41,184 nucleotides of DNA from SAR324 cluster bacterium (lineage in GTDB: Bacteria; SAR324; XYD2-FULL-50-16). Position 1 is the stretch's first letter. Every line of letters starts with the position of its first letter. The notes beneath the pieces were generated by a model, which was not told the origin of the DNA, searched no databases, and saw only the letters and a list, made by a program, of their open reading frames with translations. Of this stretch, positions 1-7,279 are shown piece after piece. The stretch spans positions 1 to 41,184 of the forward strand of contig JANQGX010000017.1 of NCBI GenBank assembly GCA_028282885.1, given 5' to 3'. The position numbers were made by a program, and so were the translations under genes.

Positions 1-333
1 CTCGTGTTAATTTTAATCCCGCCGACGAATTTTTCGGCACCGAGCATGTTATGACAGAATTTTGACCCTCCTGGAAGATGGGGTTAAATAAGCGCTTACA
101 GTAAGGCGATCACGTCCTAACATTTCCTATTTATTCCCAGATCTATTCGTCATTCATTCAAGATGGATGAGTTACATTTTTGTCCCTCATCAGGCACAGC
201 AACAACCAAATTGAGTTCATAAATCTTCTTCTTTTTCGTCTGTGAATGAATCCGGAATGGTATGAATAACGGTATGAAAATCGAAGTTAAATTATTTACT
301 AGAACTATCTTTGCAGTAATTTACTGAAATAAT
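1..333. other. Left-edge region with no gene recognised
   Basis: No ORF with a plausible start, ribosome binding site and family resemblance was found here, and no RNA gene was recognised. The stretch lies outside the tRNA-like fragment at 334-380. If that fragment is the old attachment site, this would be chromosome flanking the lost element. Confidence 0.4.
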
Positions 334-380
334 TGGAGCCGACAGGGGGAGTCGAACCCCACCTACACATTACGAATGTA
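334..380 (-). other. 3' fragment of a tRNA-Thr(CGU)-like gene, probable attachment-site remnant
   Basis: Read on the minus strand, this stretch has an anticodon loop TTCGTAA (anticodon CGT), a TTCGACT T-loop, a C-rich 3' T-stem strand, a TGTCGGC acceptor strand and an encoded CCA. No D-arm or 5' acceptor strand follows upstream, where the integrase ORF ends instead. The variable loop and T-stem look about two bases short of a normal tRNA, so it should not be functional. A partial tRNA 3' end beside a tyrosine recombinase is the classic mark of an integration site. The Thr identity is inferred from the anticodon loop. A 3' end from another tRNA-like gene, such as tmRNA, is less likely but not excluded. 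Confidence 0.6.
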
Positions 381-387
381 AAGGACT

Positions 388-1413
388 TCATGAGATTCTA
401 TTGTCTTTCAGTTTTTCAACACCTATTTTGTACTCGATTTTCTTCACAACTTCATCCATCAACACCTTGGGGCGATACTGTTTCCCGTATCTGCCAAAGG
501 ATTGTGAAGATCCAGAGCCATGCCCTAGGAGTTCCTCAACGAAGCCCATTGCGATACCCTTCTGTTTCAGACAATCGGCAACCGTATGTCTGAAACTGTG
601 GAACGATTTTGCGGGATCAATAATTCCAAGTGTTTTTCTAAGATAGAATTGATTGAACCACCTTCCAATCTGTCTGGAGTAATAATCAGCACTGTTGAAG
701 CTCAGGTCAGAAAATAGCCTAACTTCTTTCTTATCCTTCTTTGCGTGCTGTACAAACTCGATGAACCCCAATTCTATTAACAGAGGATGCACCGGCACTT
801 TGCGTTCTGAAGGGTCATTCTTTAATTTTTTGGGATTTTTTTCAGTACCACCTTCTTCAGTGAAGTTAAAACACCAAATTCCTTGCTCTTTAATAACATC
901 GCTTTTATGCAGTTGGGCTAACTCTCCCAATCTAGCTCCAGAAAAAAGGGCCATCAGAGGAATCCAGTATCGAAAGTTGCTTTTCTTTGTCGCCTTTAGG
1001 TAGTTTTCGGGATGGGATATCTTTCTTAAATCCCTCGTCGTAAAAGCCTTACGTTGATCCCGAGCTTTTTTCCCTTTCGGTACCTTTAGCCCCTCGAAGT
1101 AATTCTCCGATATGTAGCCATGTCGTTTCGCCCAATTCATGAAGGCAATAATATGGGAAATGTTATTGTTGACGGTATTTACCGCCATTGGTTTTAGATT
1201 CTTAAGCTTTACAATTTTTTTGATCGGAAGATCTCTGTACCTTGGGTCCTTACGTATATTGGCAGGAAGCTTCATCAGGTCTTTTTTGAATGCTGTAGCA
1301 ACCTTATAGGATAATTGATCAGTAGTCTTGTCTCCTATTATATCAATCAACCTTCCCAATGCTGTACGTTTCTCCAGTACTGATTTCCCCCTCCAAGCTT
1401 TTACCCTTGCCAT
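388..1413 (-). CDS. Tyrosine recombinase/integrase, catalytic half of a frameshift-split gene
   Basis: This is a phage-type site-specific recombinase. The product carries the end of the SAM-like core-binding domain (about residues 1-110) and the catalytic domain (about 120-315). The catalytic set is visible: R161 in SGARLGEL, H272 and R275 in FHSFRH, H298 in ELLGHG and the nucleophile Y309 in GRYG. The ATG at 1413 is probably not the original start. The same frame reads upstream as LSTLIKEYFEEM, a normal beginning of a core-binding domain, and then meets the CT repeat at 1441-1450 where the upstream half is out of frame. The gene ends eight bases before a tRNA-like fragment, the expected place for an integrase next to its attachment site. 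As it stands, the fragment lacks the arm-binding domain and is probably inactive in recombination. Confidence 0.85.
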   Translation of the reverse strand: MARVKAWRGKSVLEKRTALGRLIDIIGDKTTDQLSYKVATAFKKDLMKLPANIRKDPRYRDLPIKKIVKLKNLKPMAVNTVNNNISHIIAFMNWAKRHGYISENYFEGLKVPKGKKARDQRKAFTTRDLRKISHPENYLKATKKSNFRYWIPLMALFSGARLGELAQLHKSDVIKEQGIWCFNFTEEGGTEKNPKKLKNDPSERKVPVHPLLIELGFIEFVQHAKKDKKEVRLFSDLSFNSADYYSRQIGRWFNQFYLRKTLGIIDPAKSFHSFRHTVADCLKQKGIAMGFVEELLGHGSGSSQSFGRYGKQYRPKVLMDEVVKKIEYKIGVEKLKDNRIS

Positions 1414-1433
1414 CTCTTCAAAGTACTCCTTTA

Positions 1434-2459
1434 TCAGGGTAGAGAGAGAGAAGGTTCGGATTCCTTTGGTTGTGGCTTTTGTTCAGAATGTGCTGAAGAA
1501 GCATGAGGAATAGAATTTGGTTCGGCTCCAAGTTCTATCCGATCGTTGAGGTCACTATCTGGTTCTTTTTCGTCGGAGAGAACATTTTCCCACACCTTTT
1601 TAACAGATAGTTTTACCTGTTCCTCACTATCACCTGGTGTTTGACTTTCATTAGCAACGTCTTCTTCCCTGTTAATAAGTGTTTTCATGCCCAGCTTCAG
1701 GGCAATTTCCACAAGACTATAATGTTTACCGATAGTGAGGATCAAATCGCTGATGTCAGCTTTGACAGACTCCTCTGTAAATTCACCAATTTTCTTAACT
1801 CTGATGTTAAACCGTTTCAAAAAACCGAGAAACCTATCGAAGTCAATCCCAGTCAAATGGGAATTAATAATCTTCTCCGCTATTTCCTCAGCAAAGCTAT
1901 CAATCCCGACTTCTTGATCGATGAGTTTGACAAGGTTCTCCCGAGACCTCCTAATATGCCGAAGGGGGAAAAAACCTTCGGGGTACTCAAAATCATTATC
2001 CTCACAGAACATAACAATGTCGTTATACTTAAACGATTTTATATAATCCCTTGCTAATCGGTATTCCGCTGACAATTCTATTTCTCCACTTACAATGGAT
2101 AAGTCTGTAGAAGATGGAAGTGGTCGGGGATAATCTAAGTCACTATTTATCTCACCCCTAATCATTTGATATTCTTGCATCCGGTGCTCGTGGATGCAAA
2201 GCTTCAATTGGTTTTTAATGGATTTTACACAAGATGTTGAAATATTACCACATCTAATATCCTCAAAGATATCATCAAGCCTGAATTTCAGGATTCTAGC
2301 GAGCTGCCTGGCTTCCTTTTTTATTCCTGTTCTAAGAGAAATGCGCAATTCCCTGGTTTCATGAAGTATTTGCCTTAGGTCCCTTGGGATTGTTGATCGA
2401 AAGAAATAGCTAGATCCCGCTCCATTACTGACGATAAAGCTGGGATTTTTCGCACTCAT
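1434..2459 (-). CDS. Integrase N-terminal half (DUF6538-like), frameshifted from catalytic half
   Basis: The first 60 residues (SSYFFRSTIPRDLRQIL followed by LRISLRTG) match the DUF6538 type of N-terminal domain that precedes many bacterial tyrosine recombinases. The middle (about 60-300) is a poorly conserved, helix-rich linker, and the last 50 residues are polar and acidic. The frame stops at 1434 just after the CT tract, while the neighbouring frame continues into the core-binding domain. GGGGAAAA lies just before the ATG at 2459. I read this as the front half of one integrase gene and not as an independent protein. The alternative of two separately translated subunits is less likely, because the junction cuts the core-binding domain. 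Confidence 0.75.
   Translation of the reverse strand: MSAKNPSFIVSNGAGSSYFFRSTIPRDLRQILHETRELRISLRTGIKKEARQLARILKFRLDDIFEDIRCGNISTSCVKSIKNQLKLCIHEHRMQEYQMIRGEINSDLDYPRPLPSSTDLSIVSGEIELSAEYRLARDYIKSFKYNDIVMFCEDNDFEYPEGFFPLRHIRRSRENLVKLIDQEVGIDSFAEEIAEKIINSHLTGIDFDRFLGFLKRFNIRVKKIGEFTEESVKADISDLILTIGKHYSLVEIALKLGMKTLINREEDVANESQTPGDSEEQVKLSVKKVWENVLSDEKEPDSDLNDRIELGAEPNSIPHASSAHSEQKPQPKESEPSLSLP
1441..1450. repeat. (AG)5/(CT)5 dinucleotide tract at the integrase frameshift
   Basis: Five AG units on the plus strand (CT on the coding strand) sit exactly where the two integrase halves change frame. Removing one unit fuses the halves into a single ORF of about 689 codons, reading ...EPSLSTLIKEYFEEMAR. 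Slippage of the tract, or a sequencing error in it, would explain the split. Confidence 0.8.
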
Positions 2460-2635
2460 GATTTTCCCCGACCAGTGTTACTTTTGAATAGGGTCCAGAA
2501 GGTAGGAAAATCCCGTGAATCCAGTGGTGGAGTGTGACCAAGAGTGTGACTAAAAAAACAAAAACAGAGCAGTGATAAGAAACTGAAATTAACGTCAGGT
2601 CCGACATCAAGAGCCCTAAAGGTCCCTTGACTTAG

Positions 2636-2712
2636 TGGTCGGGGTGAGAAGATTTGAACTTCCGGCCCCTGCCTCCCGAAGACAGTGCTCTACCAGGCTG
2701 AGCTACACCCCG
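2636..2712 (-). tRNA. tRNA-Pro (anticodon CGG)
   Basis: The minus strand folds as a complete cloverleaf. The acceptor pairs CGGGGTG with CACCCCG and ends in A73 plus an encoded CCA. The D-arm is GCTC/GAGC, the anticodon stem CTGTC/GGCAG encloses TTCGGGA (anticodon CGG), and the T-arm is GGAAG-TTCAAAT-CTTCT. Its acceptor differs from the tRNA-like fragment at 334-380, so the two are not the two ends of the same insertion. Confidence 0.95.
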
Positions 2713-2955
2713 ACGTTTGGTGAGATTATTTGTGTGGATGGGTTCAGACGAGGAATGCCCGAACGATGAATATTAGAATAAACAAAACTACCCTTTTCAG
2801 CAAGCCTGGCGAATCCGGATTGAGCTAAATATTGATATACAGCAGATCCATTGAACCAGATCCAATTTAAAACCTTTAAGTTTAATCATCAACTGTGACT
2901 ACCGTTTTCATTTCAGGGGTTGTCGTGTGGATTTATTATTCGCGCCGTCGTAGGA

Positions 2956-2978
2956 TGTTTCAAACATTGTTAGAAACA
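2956..2978. promoter_or_regulatory. 23-bp near-perfect palindrome upstream of the AbrB-like gene
   Basis: The arms TGTTTCAAACA and TGTTAGAAACA flank a central T and are reverse complements except at one position. The palindrome lies about 120 bp before the start at 3102, inside a 389-bp stretch (2713-3101) with no gene. It looks like the site of a dimeric regulator, but no cognate protein is identified. Nothing else was recognised in the stretch. Confidence 0.45.
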
Positions 2979-3101
2979 GCTTGGTTTTTTGAATGAATCC
3001 ACAACCGGTGAGTAATCGAATTACTTAACGCACATTGCCGGATTTGTGATTGACACTACCTGCAGACTAGCTGCTGTACAGTATCCACACTAAAGGTCAC
3101 C

Positions 3102-3605
3102 ATGGGAAATATAACCAGTTTAATCGTTTATTTGTTTGTCGGCCTGATTGGAGGCCTGATTGGTCAGAAGTTGAAATTTCCGGCCGGTGCCATGATCGGC
3201 GCCATGCTGGCTGTGATCATATTGAAGTTGACCATGAAATCGGAGTGGGAGCTGCCCAAGAATATCGTCTTTTTGCTCCAGATCCTGGTGGGAGTGATGG
3301 TGGGATCAACATTTCATCCCTCTTTGCTGGCAACTTTTCACAAGATTATCATTCCGGTGGTTACCTCCTGTGTCATCCTGGTGGCAACCGGTGTGTTGAT
3401 TGCGATTCTTTTTACCAAACTGGGAATCCTGGATATCGGGACCGGATACCTGGGAACCAGCCCGGGAGCTATGACGGTACTGCTGGTGCTGGGTCTGGAA
3501 AACAGTGTTAACACCACTGTTCTCACCTGTTTTCATCTCTTCCGGGTTATTTTTGTGATTCTGACGGCACCGATCCTGTTAAAATTCATCTCGCATTTTC
3601 AGTAG
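3102..3605 (+). CDS. AbrB-family (Gneg_AbrB_dup) membrane protein, single-repeat form
   Basis: This is a small integral membrane protein of the family named after the AbrB membrane regulator of Gram-negatives (TIGR03082 duplication domain). It is very hydrophobic, with about five membrane segments. It has a glycine-rich first helix (GLIGGLIGQKLKFPAGAMIG) and the signature GTSPGAMTVLLVLG in the second half. Family members usually carry two copies of this unit in about 350 residues; this one has 167 residues and one copy. Two half-size proteins may be needed to assemble the fold. AAAGG before the ATG supports the start. Its role is uncertain, since family members are annotated variously as regulators and as transport-like proteins. 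Confidence 0.75.
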   Translation: MGNITSLIVYLFVGLIGGLIGQKLKFPAGAMIGAMLAVIILKLTMKSEWELPKNIVFLLQILVGVMVGSTFHPSLLATFHKIIIPVVTSCVILVATGVLIAILFTKLGILDIGTGYLGTSPGAMTVLLVLGLENSVNTTVLTCFHLFRVIFVILTAPILLKFISHFQ

Positions 3606-3676
3606 GAGGGCGATTGAAATAAAGAGGGTAAGGAGAATAAACAAAGAAGAATCCAATATTGGCAAACTCCTGATAT

Positions 3677-3886
3677 TTACTCCTCCTGCTCCAATTTATC
3701 AATCTTCGATTTCATTCGCTCAATGAGGTCGATCTGCTCATCAATATCCTGCCCCACCTTTTTAAATTTCTGGCGTACCTCCCACATTCTCTTCAATTCC
3801 GGTTCCATCTCGTGCACGGCCAGTCTGGCCTTTACTTTCTGATCAAGCTCTTCCAGTTTCTTCTTAAGGATGTCCTTTGTACTCAT
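3677..3886 (-). CDS. Small charged coiled-coil protein
   Basis: This 69-residue product is strongly charged and helical, with heptad-like spacing of leucine, isoleucine and valine throughout and no cysteine or membrane segment. I do not recognise a family. The composition is protein-like and neither strand offers a better ORF. The start at 3886 lacks a good ribosome binding site. It is convergent with the AbrB-like gene on the left and divergent from the oligopeptidase on the right. It could be a small cytosolic scaffold or regulatory protein, but nothing visible decides this. Confidence 0.5.
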   Translation of the reverse strand: MSTKDILKKKLEELDQKVKARLAVHEMEPELKRMWEVRQKFKKVGQDIDEQIDLIERMKSKIDKLEQEE

Positions 3887-4082
3887 TGATTCTGCTGTAT
3901 TGGGAATTAAAAGTTAAACAACCGAATCGGGCCTCTCCCGATCAATCCAAACTCATTATACGATCCAAATGATAACCTGACCACCTTCTTCTATTTACAT
4001 TTTGCTGCCAGGCGCTTATCATCGGTGTATAGCTTTCTGCCCAAGAGACAAATGATCATTACACCCTAATCCAAATTGACTC

Positions 4083-6185
4083 ATGGAAAATGCAAACCTG
4101 GCTGATAATCCGCTCCTGATGACCGGAGGGCTTCCCCGATTCGATCTGATTCAACCCGAGCACGTTGTTCCAGGCATTCGTGAGATCCTTCGGCAGGCCT
4201 ACGCAGTTCTTAAGGATCTGGAAGAAAATCTTGAACCCAGTTGGGACGGATTATTAAAACCGCTGGAAGAACTGGGACCCATGTTTGAATACTCCTGGGG
4301 AGCAGTGGTTCATCTGCTGGCTGTTAAGAACAGCGAGGCACTCAGAACGGCTCACCAGACGGTACTCAATGAAGTGGTGACTTTCTCCCTTAAAATGCGG
4401 CAGAGTGAGGCGATCTACAAGGGATTGAAATCGATCATGACGAGTGGCTCCTGGAACTCACTTTCTAAAGCCAGACAGAGAGTTGTCGAAATCAGAGTCA
4501 AGGGCGCAGAGCATGCCGGAATTGCGCTGAAAGGAGACCAGAAAGAGCGATTTGCAAAAATCGAAAACGAACTCTCCCAGCTCAGCACTGATTTTTCCAA
4601 CAATGTACTGGACGCTACCAAGGCTTTTCACCTTGACATCACCGACCCGGAAGAGACCGCAGGCTGGCCTGTCAGTCTGAAGCAGGTTGCGGCACAATCT
4701 TATAACCTTTCTCAAAAGGATCATGAGGAGCAGTTTGATCCGGATAAAGGTCCCTGGCGCATTACTTTGGACCTGCCCAGTTTCCTCCCCTTTATGCAGC
4801 ACAGCCGCAACAGGGACTTGAGAAAGCAGGTTTATCACGCGCAGATTACCAGGGCTTCCGAAGGTGAAAAAGACAATCGAGATAAAATCAACCGCATTCT
4901 CAGGCTCCGTGAAGAGAAGGCAAAGCTATTGGGTTTCAACAGCTTTGCCGAACTGAGCCTTGACGCGAAAATGGCAAATAGTGTCTCCGCAGTCGAACAG
5001 ATGGTCGATGAATTGAGATCGGCGGCAGGTCCTTTTGCCCAAAAAGAACATGAAGATGTCAAAAACCTGGCTGTCAAATCGGGTCAGACCGAACCTTTGA
5101 AACAATGGGACTGGTTTTTCTGGAGTGAAAGACTCAGGGAGAAGCTTTTCGATTACACCGACGATCAGCTCAGGCCATACTTTCAACTGCCCATGGTATT
5201 GAACGGCCTGTTCGCCTTGGCCGGTAACCTGTTTGATGTAATTATCGAGATGGAAACCGGGGAATTCCCTTCATGGCACCCGGATGTCCGGTTGTTCAGG
5301 GTCAGGAATCTGAAAGGGGAGTTGCTGGCTTCCTTCTATCTGGATCCTTTTTCCCGTCCCCAGGAAAAAAGGGGCGGCGCCTGGATGAACGATTGTATGA
5401 ATCGCATGATGATTGATGATAAGCCTCGTCTGCCGGTCATTCACATCTGCCTGAACAGCACACCACCGGTGGGGGATACACCTTCGTTGATGAGTTTTCG
5501 TGAAGTGGAGACCCTTTTCCACGAATTCGGTCATGCCCTGCAAGGCATGCTGACCACGGTGAATGAAACAGAAGTCGCCGGTGTCAGCGGTGTGGAATGG
5601 GATGCAGTGGAGCTGCCCAGCCAGTTTATGGAGAACTGGTGCTATCACAAACCCACCCTGATCGGCCTCACCCAACACGTGAAAACCGGGGAACCTTTAC
5701 CGGATGATTTGTTCGACAAGATCAAAGCCTCGAAGACTTTCCAATCCGGATATGGAACGATGAGGCAACTACTCTTCGGCGTCATCGATATGCAGCTACA
5801 TCAAAAGTTCGATCCGAATGGCGAGCAGACTCCATTTGATCTCTATAAAGAGCTCTCCACCCTGTATTCCGTGTTTGAACCTTATGAGCATGATCGGTTT
5901 CTCTGCTCATTTACCCATATCTTTGCAGGAGGCTACGCTGCGGGCTACTACAGTTACAAATGGGCTGAGGTATTAAGCTCGGATGCTTTTGCCGCCTTTG
6001 AAGAGACCGGGCTCGATTCCCTTGAAAAAATCAAGGAGGTCGGTGCAAAATTCAGGGATACTGTATTAGCCCTGGGTGGATCGCAGCATCCCATGGAGGT
6101 ATTCAAGGCCTTTCGCGGTCGGGAACCCAGTACAGAAGCCCTGATGAGGCATTGCGGATTCAAAGTTAGCGATGCCCAACACTAA
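4083..6185 (+). CDS. prlC: M3-family zinc metallopeptidase, oligopeptidase A type
   Basis: This cytosolic zinc peptidase degrades short peptides, including cleaved signal peptides. The zinc site is clear: HEFGH at residues 480-484 inside ETLFHEFGHALQ, with the third ligand Glu at about 510 in ELPSQFMENW. The C-terminal motifs GYAAGYYSYKWAEVL and HPMEVFKAFRGREP are typical of the oligopeptidase A branch. The N-terminal helical domain begins NPLL...GLPRFDLIQPEHVVP, as in E. coli OpdA. The length of 700 residues is close to the usual 680. The gene appears to be monocistronic. No ribosome binding site of note precedes the ATG, which follows an in-frame TGA closely. Confidence 0.93.
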   Translation: MENANLADNPLLMTGGLPRFDLIQPEHVVPGIREILRQAYAVLKDLEENLEPSWDGLLKPLEELGPMFEYSWGAVVHLLAVKNSEALRTAHQTVLNEVVTFSLKMRQSEAIYKGLKSIMTSGSWNSLSKARQRVVEIRVKGAEHAGIALKGDQKERFAKIENELSQLSTDFSNNVLDATKAFHLDITDPEETAGWPVSLKQVAAQSYNLSQKDHEEQFDPDKGPWRITLDLPSFLPFMQHSRNRDLRKQVYHAQITRASEGEKDNRDKINRILRLREEKAKLLGFNSFAELSLDAKMANSVSAVEQMVDELRSAAGPFAQKEHEDVKNLAVKSGQTEPLKQWDWFFWSERLREKLFDYTDDQLRPYFQLPMVLNGLFALAGNLFDVIIEMETGEFPSWHPDVRLFRVRNLKGELLASFYLDPFSRPQEKRGGAWMNDCMNRMMIDDKPRLPVIHICLNSTPPVGDTPSLMSFREVETLFHEFGHALQGMLTTVNETEVAGVSGVEWDAVELPSQFMENWCYHKPTLIGLTQHVKTGEPLPDDLFDKIKASKTFQSGYGTMRQLLFGVIDMQLHQKFDPNGEQTPFDLYKELSTLYSVFEPYEHDRFLCSFTHIFAGGYAAGYYSYKWAEVLSSDAFAAFEETGLDSLEKIKEVGAKFRDTVLALGGSQHPMEVFKAFRGREPSTEALMRHCGFKVSDAQH

Positions 6186-6230
6186 TACTTGGTCATTTTT
6201 CCGTCCACAAGGTTGTGATTCATACTTGTT

Positions 6231-6971
6231 TTGAATTACAAACTCATGGACGGAAGGCAAATAAAATCACACATAGAAGAAACCATAGAGATATCCATGA
6301 CTGAACTTGAATATGGACAATCAACGCTAGATTTAATAAAGACCTTGATCAATGAAGGGATTAATCGATTCAGTGTTATCCAGAGACATTCCGCCAGATA
6401 TTACGACAGAGAACATCCAGAAATGGAGCCGTTTTTGGTATTAACCGAGGAAGGGAAACAATACGCCTATGAACTGGGGAAAAGCCTGCCTGTGGGGCTG
6501 GAGGTAAACCTGTTCTCAAGCGCTTTTGGTCGCTGTATTGAAACCGCTTTCATGATTGATAAAGGCTACACTTCACGAGGTGGAAGGACCCGTTCCAATA
6601 TCGTGGAGAAGCTGTTGTCCCCTTCTTACGTGAAAAAGCCTTTCGAATTGGCAACCTGCCTTCAGGAACCCCACGAGGATTTTGTCCGTGCCTGGTTTGA
6701 TGGGAAGATTTCTTCCGACATCATCGAGCCCCCGGAAATAGCTGCGAAGAAGATTGTGCAATTACTTGTGGATCGACTTGAGGTTCTTCCTGAAAACAGC
6801 GTCGATATCAATGTTACTCATGATTGGAATGTCTATCTGATCAAGGAACAGATCATGGGTCTCAGGCACGAGGATGTGGGACGGGTTGCCTACCTGGAGG
6901 GATTGGTTGTTTATGAATCCTCCGGTCAGCTCTACATTCGAAATCACCAGACAGGTGCCATCCCTCTTTAA
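6231..6971 (+). CDS. Histidine phosphatase superfamily protein
   Basis: The product has the branch-1 histidine phosphatase layout. An RHS motif in VIQRHSARY carries the catalytic His, SSAFGRCIETA carries the second Arg and a Glu, and THDWNVYLIK carries the late His. A 45-residue helical extension precedes the core. The substrate cannot be told from the sequence; relatives act on phosphosugars, phosphoproteins or small metabolites. The start is uncertain: TTG at 6231, ATG at 6246 and ATG at 6297 are all in frame and none has a strong ribosome binding site. It follows the oligopeptidase by 45 bases but need not share its transcript. Confidence 0.75.
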   Translation: MNYKLMDGRQIKSHIEETIEISMTELEYGQSTLDLIKTLINEGINRFSVIQRHSARYYDREHPEMEPFLVLTEEGKQYAYELGKSLPVGLEVNLFSSAFGRCIETAFMIDKGYTSRGGRTRSNIVEKLLSPSYVKKPFELATCLQEPHEDFVRAWFDGKISSDIIEPPEIAAKKIVQLLVDRLEVLPENSVDINVTHDWNVYLIKEQIMGLRHEDVGRVAYLEGLVVYESSGQLYIRNHQTGAIPL

Positions 6972-7279
6972 AATCCGGCGTCGAAAAAACCTTGGTGTCC
7001 TGTCGACGCTCAACCGTCGCTTCAATCCCGCGGAAATGCGGGGACATAACGGGCGAATGTCCCCAGATTTCCAACGATCCACAGGTGACATGACATTAGC
7101 GACTCAGTATTTATGCATAAGTGAGATTCAGTCCGGCAAATCCACAGACTTTCACCCCCTATCTTAAGAACTCCTGACAACTATTCTTCTCCCGATTAGT
7201 TGATACAATATCATTGCTCTCTATCAATCAGCATGAATTCTGATCGGCTTCATTGTTTAATCACATGAGCTGATTTATA
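6972..7279. other. Intergenic region with two inverted repeats
   Basis: No gene was seen. An exact 8-bp inverted repeat, GGGGACAT at 7040-7047 and ATGTCCCC at 7057-7064, encloses a 9-base loop. A GCGTCGA/TCGACGC pair lies further left at about 6979-7008. Neither is followed by a T run, so they are not standard terminators. They precede the sigma-54 activator gene and could be operators or RNA hairpins. Confidence 0.4.

Noticed and set aside
334..410. Complete tRNA-Thr gene
   Set aside because: The D-arm and the 5' acceptor strand are absent, and the variable/T region is short by about two bases.
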